DNA of 64,000 bases from Pycnococcus provasolii (lineage: Eukaryota > Chlorophyta > Pseudoscourfieldiophyceae > Pseudoscourfieldiales > Pycnococcaceae): positions 310,001-374,000 of the forward strand of contig OW568881.1 of the NCBI GenBank assembly GCA_938743325.2, given 5' to 3'. Below, piece after piece: positions 18,305-27,514 of the stretch (position 1 is its first letter; every line of letters begins with the position of its first letter). Under the pieces are notes generated by a model that was given only the letters and a program-made list of their open reading frames with translations, was not told where the DNA came from and made no database searches. The translations under genes were made by a program, and so were the position numbers.

Positions 18305-21300
18305 CTACACAACTACTATCGCATCCCACAACGCGAGGGCGACGAGTGCCAGCAAGATTGCGGCGTTAGCGACGTAGAACATGACTGGCGCCGTGGAACA
18401 CGTTGTGTTCTCATCTGATGATGGCGGCTCTTCCTCGGAATCGTCGCTGCACGGTGGTGATGGTGGTGGACTTGAAGCCTCTCCCGCGGATAATCCAGCC
18501 AAGGTCGTTAAGGTCATTGCGTCGAGCATGGGAGCTGGAGGACGAGCTACTGATGTGCTTTGATGTGCGAACGGAAGTCGTGATGGAGATGGAGGAGCGG
18601 ACCAGAGAGAACTTGAGTGTCGCTGTCGGTGTGGCAGGTGCTGCCTGGGAGTGTGAGTGCAACTCGCCGTTGCCCTCGTCGTAGAATGCATACCAAAATG
18701 CGTGGCACTGCCAAGTGTCATCGGTCGAGGCGTGAGCTCCGCAAATGGCACGACGCCATGTACACGGCCAGCACCGCTTTGTCGCCGCGATATCACCGAT
18801 CGCGCGGTGGTTGCGGCAGAAATTACACCATGGCTATCGTCAGCCGATCGGCGGATGATGGAATGTATGTCGTCATCCTCGGCATGTGCATCCTCGGCGG
18901 TGACAACGACGACGGTGTCGACACTCTCGTCTTTCTGCGTCGTTTCTTCCATCTCATCACCATCACCACTGGAAACGCAACAGCATGTAATCGACGGAAC
19001 GAGCGTTGCCAAAGGTGGCCATACCAGGAATATAATTAGCACACCCCACAAACCCGCGGAGAGAAGGCCAATGGCGCCGCCCTTTCTTGGGTCAGCGTAG
19101 ATACCATAAATGCCGTAAGCAAGTCCGCCGAGCAGAATCATCACCGCACAGATGTGCGGCCATGTACAAGCAAGCGCCTGCCTCCACAATACCGGCGCAA
19201 ACTCGTCTATGCCGCTGGTGGTTGCTGAAGCTGAAGCCTCCGTCGTCGTGCCATGACCGGATTCAGCACCCGTGCCGCCTCGGCTCGATCGACTCGCTCT
19301 TGAAGATGGCATATTCTTACGCGTGACATCGAAGGCGATGGTGGAATTCGTTCCACGCGACGAAAAGTCTCCCCCGCGACGGCGTTGGCAGCATGCGGTG
19401 GAACAGCAGCAGAGCACGGAAAAGGCGGGACGCACAATCTCGTGGTACAGAAAGACAATGCAGGCATTCGCATACGTTGGGATCATGTAGATGCTCATCT
19501 GCCAACCGCGCCAAAGATCAAGGCTCGGCCGACAGGAACGATACAAGGGCGGCGGACGCGTGCCACAAGGACCTTCCTGCTCCTCCTGGTCCTCCTTTTC
19601 CTCCTTCTCCACCCCACGACGTTCTGCAAGCATGCGACGCAGGCTCGCGTTCGATGCCGCGCATGCGGCGAAAAGGGCAACGCGATTCATCAGAAAGTAC
19701 GGCAGAAATGCAGCGAGGAAGAGCGCGGTGGGTGGCAGGTTGGCACTCGACATGAGCGTCACCCCAGCATCGTGCTCTTGCACGGATATCACGCTGTCAT
19801 GCACAGACATCACGGCGTCCGTTAGTGCGAAGATGCCATTGCCAAATGGTGCGACGCGTGCCCACAGGAACAGAAGCGGGGCGAGCATGAGCGAGACGTA
19901 CACGATCCAAGTAAGATACACGAGGCTCGAGCTGCCGTAGATGGCACGGTGAGAGTATGGCAACGCGTAGTCAGTCAGCGGATCGTATCGAAGCAGCAGT
20001 TGCAAACTGCCCACGGCCCACCTTCTGCGCTGTTTGAAGGTATCCTGAATCGTGTCAGGTGCCAGGCCATTGGCCACGTGCTCAGAAGCGAACACGGCGG
20101 AGAATCCGCTGCGAGCAAGCACAAGGCTTGTGGCGTGATCCTCCGTCACGGTGTGCAGCGCCTGACCACCGATGGACACAAGTGCACTTCGCTGGAAGAC
20201 GACATTTGTGCCGACGCATGGTACGCAGCCGGACGCTCCCGTGCGGCCCTTGGCGAGCACTTCGTAGAAGAAGCTGCTTCGATGTCCCACCGCATCTAAG
20301 GCGCCGACATTGTAGAAGTCTTGGGGGCATTGCACGTAGGCGGTGCGCTGCCGAGCATGCCACCTGTATTCGTCGCGCGTGAGAGCCCACCGCTTTTCGC
20401 GAACGAGCGTGAAGAAATGCGGCAGCACACGCTGCAGCGCATCACGGCGTGGAACCATGTCGCTGTCCAGGCACAGCATGTAGTCCCCGCGGAGTGCCCC
20501 GAGCATGAGAGCGTGGTTGATGTTACCAGCCTTCGCGTGGTGGTGCGGCGGCGCTGGCGCGTCCTTGATATCTTCGTACTCATGCAACCATTTCTTTGGT
20601 CGACGATGATATCGCAGCCGATGTCCGCCGTGATGGCGCCTGAGATGTTCACACATCATCGCCACGTCGTCACGCGCACCGTCATCGAGCACATGCACAA
20701 CGACATCCATGCCCCATCTCGAGGGTGATGGTGGGCTTGATGGCGAATGATGAGCAAACGGAGAACGAATGTTCATGGCTGCGCGCGTGGTTTCCTCAAT
20801 CACCGCGATAGGCTCAGAAAGGCACGGGATCACCACGTCCACGGTAGGCGTCCCCTCTGCTATGGAGTGCTTTCGCATATCAGCCGTATGGCGAGCTCGG
20901 CGCGTTGCCATGCTCCAGAGCTCAACACAGAAAAACACAAAGCTGCCGTAGAACAGAAGGCTCTCGGCGCAGAGGAACACCACGCTGAACACATTGGGTG
21001 CAATAGTGCAGGTACATCGATACGCGAGATATATGGAGCCACAAGCCGTGTGAATCACGACTGCCAGCCGCGCTGCCGTCTGCCATGCGGGCGCGGTTAA
21101 GGTTGCGAAAGGATCGTCCGTTTCACTACCCTGTCGAGGCTCTCCTGTTTCGCAATCAAGCACAGAGTTGGGTAGATGCAAGAGGCTGCAATTGTTTTCT
21201 ACTTCTTCTCCTCCTCCTCCTCCTCCTCGCATGTCGTGCTGCGGAAGAGTCGTAGTATCGTCTTCTGATGGTGAACGTGGCGGCGATGGCGGTGGACGTC

Positions 21301-22414
21301 GACGAGCACTACCCGTAGTATCCTGGAATACGAGGGCGCGAAATGTGTCGAGAACCACATCCTCCAATAGTGTTTCAAGCATACCAGTAGTTTCGCGGAG
21401 TGGTGGTGGAGAGGATGTGTTGTCGTCGCTGAGATGCGTCCTGGCTGTATTCATTGCGGAAGATGGTATGGATGACGATGGCGAGAAGGTGGAGGATGAG
21501 GATGATGAGGATGAGGATGAGGATTCTTGTGCAATGCGGTACGTGTCGAGAACAGCATCCTCCAAGATTGTGACGAGAACATCTGAGCTGTCACGCACAG
21601 ATGGCTCCAAATCCGCTTCCAAGAAGAGTGACTTGCTGCCGCTGTTGTTGCTGTTGTCGTTGTCATCCTCTTTGGCATATGTTATTAGTTTTTCATCCTC
21701 TTCTGCCGATGCTGGCGATGACATTGCGACAGTTAGCAATTCGCACACTCGCGCATGACTCGCAACGCTGTTGCGAACATGTCGCACGTGATCGGAGGTT
21801 GTGTAGTGCTCTGCCTCGTCCATCGCATCTCTGATGTGTGCTCTTGCTATCATAATTGGCGTCCTTCCAAATGCATCACGCAACATCGGATCTGCACCCG
21901 CATCCAGCAGTTTTTTAACGATGTTCGCATGCCCTCCTGCGGCAGCGTAATGCAATGGCGTGTGATTCCATCCATCATCACGGCACGCGTCATGCCTCGC
22001 CCCACGGCTTAGTAGCCAGGAGGCTGCGGATTCGTTTCCAGAAACGCAAGCTGCGTGCAGTGCGGTGAAGCCATCGATCGCAGTCGGATCAGCGAGCTCA
22101 AAAGATGATGACGACGCGTCTGGATGCCTTGGTTGTCTGTCATTCGCGGAATCGCAGCGCAGCTGTTGCAGAAATGGCGGTAGATCCGACTGCTGCTGCC
22201 ACATGTCACGTTGCGCCCCCGCGAGGTATCGCACCGCGCCACTGTGCGCCGGTTGCAGAAGACGGCGGCGCCTCTGATCGTAATGAGATCGGAAGAGTAG
22301 AATGAGTGAAGGCACTGCCCAAAGTAGGAGAGGGAGCACGACGAACGACACGAGTCCCGCCGCTGATGACCACGCCATATAAAAAGTGCACACGGGCTGC
22401 TGAATGTCCGCCAT
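18305..22414 (-). CDS. Ankyrin-repeat / cellulose-synthase-like GT2 fusion glycosyltransferase
   Basis: 1369 residues, ATG at 22414. An N-terminal hydrophobic segment (about 18-40) is followed by two to three ankyrin repeats (113-193: DGFTALHAACVSGNESAA, TPLHYAAAGGHANIVKKLL). An acidic, Ser-rich linker contains two related LEDxVLDTxR motifs (285 and 350). Further membrane segments (about 447-505) precede the GT2 core with VLDDGARDD (577), DSD (650), TEDHAT (757) and QRRRW (795), the full D, DxD, TED, QxxRW set of processive beta-glycan synthases. Several membrane segments follow (about 825-1110), then a Ser-rich tail and a final C-terminal hydrophobic helix. It probably extends a beta-linked polysaccharide across a membrane, with ankyrins on the cytosolic side. 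The product cannot be deduced. The ankyrin fusion is unusual to me. Confidence 0.85.
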   Translation of the reverse strand: MADIQQPVCTFYMAWSSAAGLVSFVVLPLLLWAVPSLILLFRSHYDQRRRRLLQPAHSGAVRYLAGAQRDMWQQQSDLPPFLQQLRCDSANDRQPRHPDASSSSFELADPTAIDGFTALHAACVSGNESAASWLLSRGARHDACRDDGWNHTPLHYAAAGGHANIVKKLLDAGADPMLRDAFGRTPIMIARAHIRDAMDEAEHYTTSDHVRHVRNSVASHARVCELLTVAMSSPASAEEDEKLITYAKEDDNDNSNNSGSKSLFLEADLEPSVRDSSDVLVTILEDAVLDTYRIAQESSSSSSSSSSSTFSPSSSIPSSAMNTARTHLSDDNTSSPPPLRETTGMLETLLEDVVLDTFRALVFQDTTGSARRRPPPSPPRSPSEDDTTTLPQHDMRGGGGGGEEVENNCSLLHLPNSVLDCETGEPRQGSETDDPFATLTAPAWQTAARLAVVIHTACGSIYLAYRCTCTIAPNVFSVVFLCAESLLFYGSFVFFCVELWSMATRRARHTADMRKHSIAEGTPTVDVVIPCLSEPIAVIEETTRAAMNIRSPFAHHSPSSPPSPSRWGMDVVVHVLDDGARDDVAMMCEHLRRHHGGHRLRYHRRPKKWLHEYEDIKDAPAPPHHHAKAGNINHALMLGALRGDYMLCLDSDMVPRRDALQRVLPHFFTLVREKRWALTRDEYRWHARQRTAYVQCPQDFYNVGALDAVGHRSSFFYEVLAKGRTGASGCVPCVGTNVVFQRSALVSIGGQALHTVTEDHATSLVLARSGFSAVFASEHVANGLAPDTIQDTFKQRRRWAVGSLQLLLRYDPLTDYALPYSHRAIYGSSSLVYLTWIVYVSLMLAPLLFLWARVAPFGNGIFALTDAVMSVHDSVISVQEHDAGVTLMSSANLPPTALFLAAFLPYFLMNRVALFAACAASNASLRRMLAERRGVEKEEKEDQEEQEGPCGTRPPPLYRSCRPSLDLWRGWQMSIYMIPTYANACIVFLYHEIVRPAFSVLCCCSTACCQRRRGGDFSSRGTNSTIAFDVTRKNMPSSRASRSSRGGTGAESGHGTTTEASASATTSGIDEFAPVLWRQALACTWPHICAVMILLGGLAYGIYGIYADPRKGGAIGLLSAGLWGVLIIFLVWPPLATLVPSITCCCVSSGDGDEMEETTQKDESVDTVVVVTAEDAHAEDDDIHSIIRRSADDSHGVISAATTARSVISRRQSGAGRVHGVVPFAELTPRPMTLGSATHFGMHSTTRATASCTHTPRQHLPHRQRHSSSLWSAPPSPSRLPFAHQSTSVARPPAPMLDAMTLTTLAGLSAGEASSPPPSPPCSDDSEEEPPSSDENTTCSTAPVMFYVANAAILLALVALALWDAIVVV

Positions 22415-22937
22415 TTCGAGTACTACTATAGAGGCAATGGCAGCTATGCCGTGTCAGCCAGCCTGAGAGTCAATCCGCTATTGCAGCCACACGCACACAC
22501 ACACACACACACACCGCGAAGATCAGCACGCCGCCGATGAAAAATGTCCAGAACAAGGTTCGAAAATGGCGGGAAATTTGTTTTTTCTTCTTCTTCTTTT
22601 TCCATACCCGTAGGGCGTAGGGGATAATAAGTACGGGGCAGGTTAAAAAAATGATGCGGTACCCCCAAGTGGAAGTGGGATTTTATTTAACAATCCGGAA
22701 AGTGGAAATCCGGAATTCGGGGTTTTCGGGGTTTTCGGGACAAGTATTCCACCTCGTCATGTCTATGTCACCGTCACGCATAATGTGCCTTTTCAGTCTC
22801 TCGATAGTCGATAGTCCAATACAGTAGTACTACAGTGTGTCAATCGACCTTAGCCATCTCGTATCGCCTTAGGCAATCGTACGCACTTCACTCGTATCGT
22901 ATCTTGCCACAATAAGCCACCTTAAGGTCAGTAGATG
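22415..22937. other. Intergenic spacer with CA microsatellite
   Basis: The 520-bp region between the GT2 and GT29 genes contains a (CA)n run at 22488-22514, a doubled GGGGTTTTC at about 22719-22736 and a CACCTTAAGG motif just before 22930. No coding region was seen. Confidence 0.7.
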
Positions 22938-24239
22938 CTATCTCTTCGTCGGGCCCTTGTACGTGTCGTGCATCGTCAAGTTGGCCTGATGCCGCCGATG
23001 CACGTCGGGAAAACAACCGTCGAACGTGCAAAAGCTTAACATGCGCGCATTTGCCATCGCGCGCAGCAAACGCTCCTCCGTCTCGAACGAGTGCGTGGGA
23101 TTGCCCGTCGGACGACTGGCGAAGCCTCGATAGTACTGATACGTGGATTCAGGCGGCGCGTTGCGCGGCGTGCCGATGCCGTAGATGTTGAGATGGTCGC
23201 AGACCTCCTTGAAGTAGAACGCCGCGACGAAGCCCGAGCTTGGCGTGTTGCCTCCCGGACTTGGTGGTGCACCCGTCCTTCTGAGGCACTCGCGGTACGT
23301 TAGCAGAGCTCTTCGCGCCTTATTGACGATCTGAAAGCTCATGCTGAACACGCCGCTAGCGCGCCGCTGCTGCCTCCTGGCGAGCGCGGCGAACTCTTCT
23401 GGAAACTCTCGACTCGCCACGAACCGCACGCCGTCCTCGGTGGGCAGCTGCGTGTGCCGCATGCCCACCACGCCGGAGGCGTACCCCTTCGTCCACATGC
23501 GATTGATCAGGCGAATGGATGTCTTGCGCCCAACCCACCTCTCGTACGTGCGCGTCGGCGCTTGGTTCATACGGAAGACGGTTCCGTGTTTGTCAATAGC
23601 TGGCCCAGCGCGGGTGAGCTTGAGTGCGCCAGCGTTGCCAACCACGGCGCACGTGCTCAGGTCGAGGCCCTCGAGCAGTGTCCCAGTTCCCTTGCCGTCT
23701 TCGGGATAGTCGCGGGCTTCCGCCCTGCGCGGCGCTTCGCGCCTTTCCTTGACGAACGGGACGAGCGTCGATAGGTGTTCCCTTCCGTGTCGCTTTGTGC
23801 CAACTGTGTGGCTTGCAGTCGCGCCGTCGAGGCGCACGCCAGGCATGTCGTGCACGGGCGGTAGCCGCGACCTTGCCCCTCTCGACGGCGCGCAGTACTT
23901 GTCGAGGTACTCCTTGGTTGCCTGCTCACTGAGTATGGCACCAAACTGTGACGGCATGCGAAACCTCTTATCGAACTTGGTACCTGGCACTGTGAACGTT
24001 CCGGGTAACCACGACGGGCTGGACGATCGCTGGTGATTGGAAGATGGTGCCTGTGCTGATGTTGATGACGATCGGCGAGGTTCTGCTCCACGATGCGCTG
24101 CTGAACCGGCTACACTGGCCGCAGGGACGACGAAGGCCGACACTGGCCGCATGGACCATGACGACAACAATAGGCACAGACTTAATTTAAGAAGCAAGAG
24201 TGAGCAAGTGCCTTCTTGAGAGCTGTGCTGATGCGCCAT
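22938..24239 (-). CDS. GT29 sialyltransferase-like protein
   Basis: 433 residues, ATG at 24239. A signal-anchor (about 10-40) and a Ser/Arg stem are followed by the GT29 sialylmotifs. L motif: CAVVGNAGALKLTRAGPAID through IRLIN (197-246). S motif: PSPGGNTPSSGFVAAFYF ending CDHLNIYGIG (326-356). VS motif: H383 and E388 in HSFETE. Animal members transfer sialic acid from CMP-sialic acid to Golgi glycans. Algae usually lack confirmed sialic acid, and plant or algal GT29 proteins may use another substrate such as Kdo, so activity should not be assumed. The length is close to that of animal ST3/ST6/ST8 enzymes. The N-terminus could instead be a cleavable signal. Confidence 0.85.
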   Translation of the reverse strand: MAHQHSSQEGTCSLLLLKLSLCLLLSSWSMRPVSAFVVPAASVAGSAAHRGAEPRRSSSTSAQAPSSNHQRSSSPSWLPGTFTVPGTKFDKRFRMPSQFGAILSEQATKEYLDKYCAPSRGARSRLPPVHDMPGVRLDGATASHTVGTKRHGREHLSTLVPFVKERREAPRRAEARDYPEDGKGTGTLLEGLDLSTCAVVGNAGALKLTRAGPAIDKHGTVFRMNQAPTRTYERWVGRKTSIRLINRMWTKGYASGVVGMRHTQLPTEDGVRFVASREFPEEFAALARRQQRRASGVFSMSFQIVNKARRALLTYRECLRRTGAPPSPGGNTPSSGFVAAFYFKEVCDHLNIYGIGTPRNAPPESTYQYYRGFASRPTGNPTHSFETEERLLRAMANARMLSFCTFDGCFPDVHRRHQANLTMHDTYKGPTKR

Positions 24240-24630
24240 CGATGGCGACGGCTGCTGATGGCGATGGGGATGTGCACCAGTCCCATCAATCAGGCTGTCA
24301 GTCAGGGAGGTGCTTTACAGTATGTATTTTATTTTCCGAATCCAAATTAGGTGGTAAAAAAGCAAATGCAAGGGCGTTGTTCCGTTCGCCTTCCAAGTAG
24401 GGGTTAAGAAGGGGGGAGCATGGACATCTCATCCCAATCTTGCGTCCTTGGACATGGTATATTGGCCTGGCATGGTAGACTATATTGACCGACTTAACAA
24501 GACAATCATAAAGGTGGTCAAATCTTTGCGGCCGGCGCTCGAGGGTAAATCGAAATGTCCTCCTCCTCGTACCTTTATTGATAAAATTAACTTAACCTCT
24601 AAAAGTCGTTTACACCATTTTTACTTTAAA

Positions 24631-24664
24631 AATTTTAGTGCTACGATAATTTTAGTGCTACGAT
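24631..24664 (+). repeat. Perfect 17-bp tandem duplication at gene 3' end
   Basis: AATTTTAGTGCTACGAT occurs twice back to back, ending 5 bp from the stop codon of the symporter gene, inside an AT-rich 3' flank. It may affect 3'-end formation; nothing more can be said. The rest of 24240-24630 shows no gene. Confidence 0.85.
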
Positions 24665-24669
24665 GTTGT

Positions 24670-26487
24670 TCAAGCACGTCCCATCGTCTTCGAGCCCAGC
24701 TCCAATGCCTCCTCGATGCTTCCTGCATCGTCGCTGCTCTTCCCTTCCACCGTCTCGTTCGCCTCCTCCGATCCCTCATCCTCCGTCAGCAAACCCCACA
24801 GGTCGCGGGGGATGATCGGCTCGATGGCGCGGTGCACATCTCCACCGCAGAGCACATGAATGTGAAGCAGGCTGAAAAGCACCGTGGCCACGGCTGACAC
24901 GAGCGGGACGACGATGAACGTGACCATCGTCTGCGTGCCGCACAGAGCGCAGTCCGCGCCGTTCACGAGCCAGAAGGCTGACCACGGCTTGCGTGCATAA
25001 ACCTTGTTGGTGTACGGGTTGATGGCGTCGCCCACGTCGTAAATCTCGCCAAGCACGAAGACCGCCGAAAATCCTGAGATTGCGCCCAACATCATTCCAA
25101 GCTCGGTGGGTGGCAGATACGTGCGAAGAAAGCGAACGAATTTTCCGTCGGACGACGCCGCAGTCTCTCCTTCCGCGTCCTTCGGGTAAGGTTCAATCAG
25201 ACCCAGGAAGAGAGCCGGCGCGGCAAATGCGCACACGAGATCTGCGACGAGGAAGAGCTGAATCACATCGTACTTCTCAAGCGCCTGGATGATGGCGGGA
25301 ATGTTGAACGCGATGACGATGATGCGCGACCAGTTGATGCTGAGCTTGTTGGCCATGAGGTCCTTTGACAGCACCGCCGCGAGGCCGTTCTGCAGGCTGT
25401 CGACGGACGACGCACACAGCGCGGTGACGAGGATGAGAACGATCACATACCAAGCCTGATTGAGCGGCGAGATGATGTCGAAGAAGCTGAGGTACGCGAG
25501 CTTGGTGAAGCTCTCGTACGAGTCTGGATCGTTGGCGTAAGCCACCATTCCTAAGACGCCGAACAGCATCATGACGGGCGCAACGAGGAGCGCACCTCCG
25601 ATGAATCCAAGTCGAAGGTCGCGCGTGCTTTTCGCAGCCCAGACACGCTGCCACGTCGACTGGTTGAACAGCTCCGCGGCGAGGATGGCAATGAAGAGGC
25701 TGACGGCAGCCTGCACTCCTGCCCACGTGCTCTTCGAAGCCTTGGCAAACTCGCTAGGCGTAACCTTGTTCTCCGGCATGGCGAATGCGGCGATGGAGAC
25801 GACGGCGAGAAGCAGCAGCACGAGTGCACCCTGGAACTTGTCCGTGAGTATGGAGGCGGGCAGGCCTGCGATGGACGTGTAGACGATGGTGACGACGGCG
25901 ACCGGCACGAGCACGCTGTTCGTGTACTTGTTGCTTCCATCCCCCGCGGCGAGGCCGTACACGTTCCCGACGACGGTGAACTCGCTGACGAGGTAGATGT
26001 ACATGTAGAAGCACGACACGGCGGCTACGAACACCTGCGCGACGCGTCCGTACCTCTGCAGCGCGAAGTCCGCGGTACTGAATCCCGCGGCCGTTCGCCT
26101 TCGAATGACGGGTCCAAGGAACGCGATGACGACGGCTGGGCATGCCGACGCGAACGAGTACCCAATAACACCCCACCACGAGATACTTGGCAGTGCCCCC
26201 AGTTCCGCGGTTCCATATACGACCCACGCACCCATCCCAGACGCGAAGAACGACATGGCAATCGTCAACGCGTTGGCGGAGTTGCGCGCCGCAAGGAAGT
26301 CTTCGGAAGGTCGCATAATGGCAGAAAGGTACCGCGAACCTAAGGAAGATCCACCTAAAGACTCCTTGGACTCACGTGAGGTTTTGATGATCAAGGGGAT
26401 GACCGCAAGCAGGAAGAATGCAATCAAGACGCATGACAGAATCGCATACGTATCTGACGTACCCAGAGGAGGAGGGGTGGTGGACAT
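24670..26487 (-). CDS. Sodium:solute symporter family protein (SSF, DUR3-like)
   Basis: 605 residues from the ATG at 26487; the frame is open further upstream but only from a GTG. About 14 to 15 hydrophobic helices are visible. Family features include the N-terminal SRYLSAIMRPSEDFLAARNS segment, FASGMGAWVVYGTAELGAL, the helix with VLVPVAVVTIVYTSIAGLPA and the AELFNQSTWQRVWAAKSTRDLRLG block typical of SSF carriers. The closest resemblance is to the urea/solute symporters (DUR3-like) of fungi and algae, which couple uptake to sodium or protons. The substrate is not fixed by sequence. The C-terminal tail is acidic and Ser-rich, hence likely cytosolic and perhaps regulatory. Confidence 0.85.
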   Translation of the reverse strand: MSTTPPPLGTSDTYAILSCVLIAFFLLAVIPLIIKTSRESKESLGGSSLGSRYLSAIMRPSEDFLAARNSANALTIAMSFFASGMGAWVVYGTAELGALPSISWWGVIGYSFASACPAVVIAFLGPVIRRRTAAGFSTADFALQRYGRVAQVFVAAVSCFYMYIYLVSEFTVVGNVYGLAAGDGSNKYTNSVLVPVAVVTIVYTSIAGLPASILTDKFQGALVLLLLAVVSIAAFAMPENKVTPSEFAKASKSTWAGVQAAVSLFIAILAAELFNQSTWQRVWAAKSTRDLRLGFIGGALLVAPVMMLFGVLGMVAYANDPDSYESFTKLAYLSFFDIISPLNQAWYVIVLILVTALCASSVDSLQNGLAAVLSKDLMANKLSINWSRIIVIAFNIPAIIQALEKYDVIQLFLVADLVCAFAAPALFLGLIEPYPKDAEGETAASSDGKFVRFLRTYLPPTELGMMLGAISGFSAVFVLGEIYDVGDAINPYTNKVYARKPWSAFWLVNGADCALCGTQTMVTFIVVPLVSAVATVLFSLLHIHVLCGGDVHRAIEPIIPRDLWGLLTEDEGSEEANETVEGKSSDDAGSIEEALELGSKTMGRA

Positions 26488-27514
26488 GTTCAGCGAGATT
26501 CCGAAGGGAAGTGTGGCGGCGGCAAGTGAAGAGTGAAATGGCCAAGGGGGGAACACGTTCCCCCCCCCCCCCTGGAGGAAGTCTTATCCGCTCGTCCCAC
26601 CCCATCCCCCCCCCCGGGTCGTCCGACTAGATCGTCCCGACGGAATCCGGCTGGGGAGCGACTATCGTAATAATAAGGTGAATTGCCATTTAGTTGACAT
26701 TCTGACACATGTACATGTAATTACACATTCTGACAACACTGTTACCCGTACCCGGGTACCCTTCTGCCAACATTGTTACATTGGGTACATTCACTAGAGT
26801 ATGTACTACATTGGGACCCGTCCTGCCGTTGGTTCACCTCTCGGGTTCCCTCAGCTCACTATCGTAAGTACCTTAGTCTAAGGTACAGTAAGTTACGTAT
26901 ATACTTCGAAGGCGGTAGGTTAGCGAGGCGGGTGTCTCCGTTTATTTTTGTATTTGTTTTGTTTGGGCTTCGAAGTGCGACATTCCCAGAGGACCTAAAC
27001 TAAACTTTACCGTCTCAGGTTGCCGTCTACGAACGAAGTTGATGGTTGGCTTCGAAGGGAAGTGAAGTGTCTGCCCAGTCATTTTTGATTTTTGGCTTCG
27101 AAGTGAAAAAGTTTCAGGATTTTTATTTTTTGAGTTTACAGTATTTTTTTTACATACCTGTACCCCTGACGCCAGGTGCAGCTGCGCCCAGACACCCCTC
27201 CAGGTGGGGGGAGGGGAGCGAGCGGTGGGAGTGGGCACACGTCGCTATCGACGTACTGTAGCTCATACCCATTATCGGATAGGTACAGGTACAGTATGTG
27301 ACACGCCGGTGACCACACTCCCGGTGGGTTTGGCTTGTGGGATCCTGCTCGTTGCTCAGGATGCTCAGGTCACTAGTCCTTATACTTCCGGAATTTCTTG
27401 TTATTGTTATTATTTGTTTACGTATCGTAGTAACAAAAAAAAAATACTTTTTCCCTCGAGCACCCTATTCATACTATTTATAAAAATTTTCTCGTAAGTA
27501 AAGTACTTGCTTCT
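26488..27514. other. Intergenic region upstream of the symporter
   Basis: A 1-kb AT-rich spacer with C runs at about 26562-26574 and 26606-26615, three GGCTTCGAAG palindromes (near 26966, 27049 and 27091) and short palindromes such as GTACCCGGGTAC. No open frame here looks coding. The repeated GCTTCGAAGTG could be a factor site. It probably contains the symporter promoter and the methionine synthase 3' end. Confidence 0.6.
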
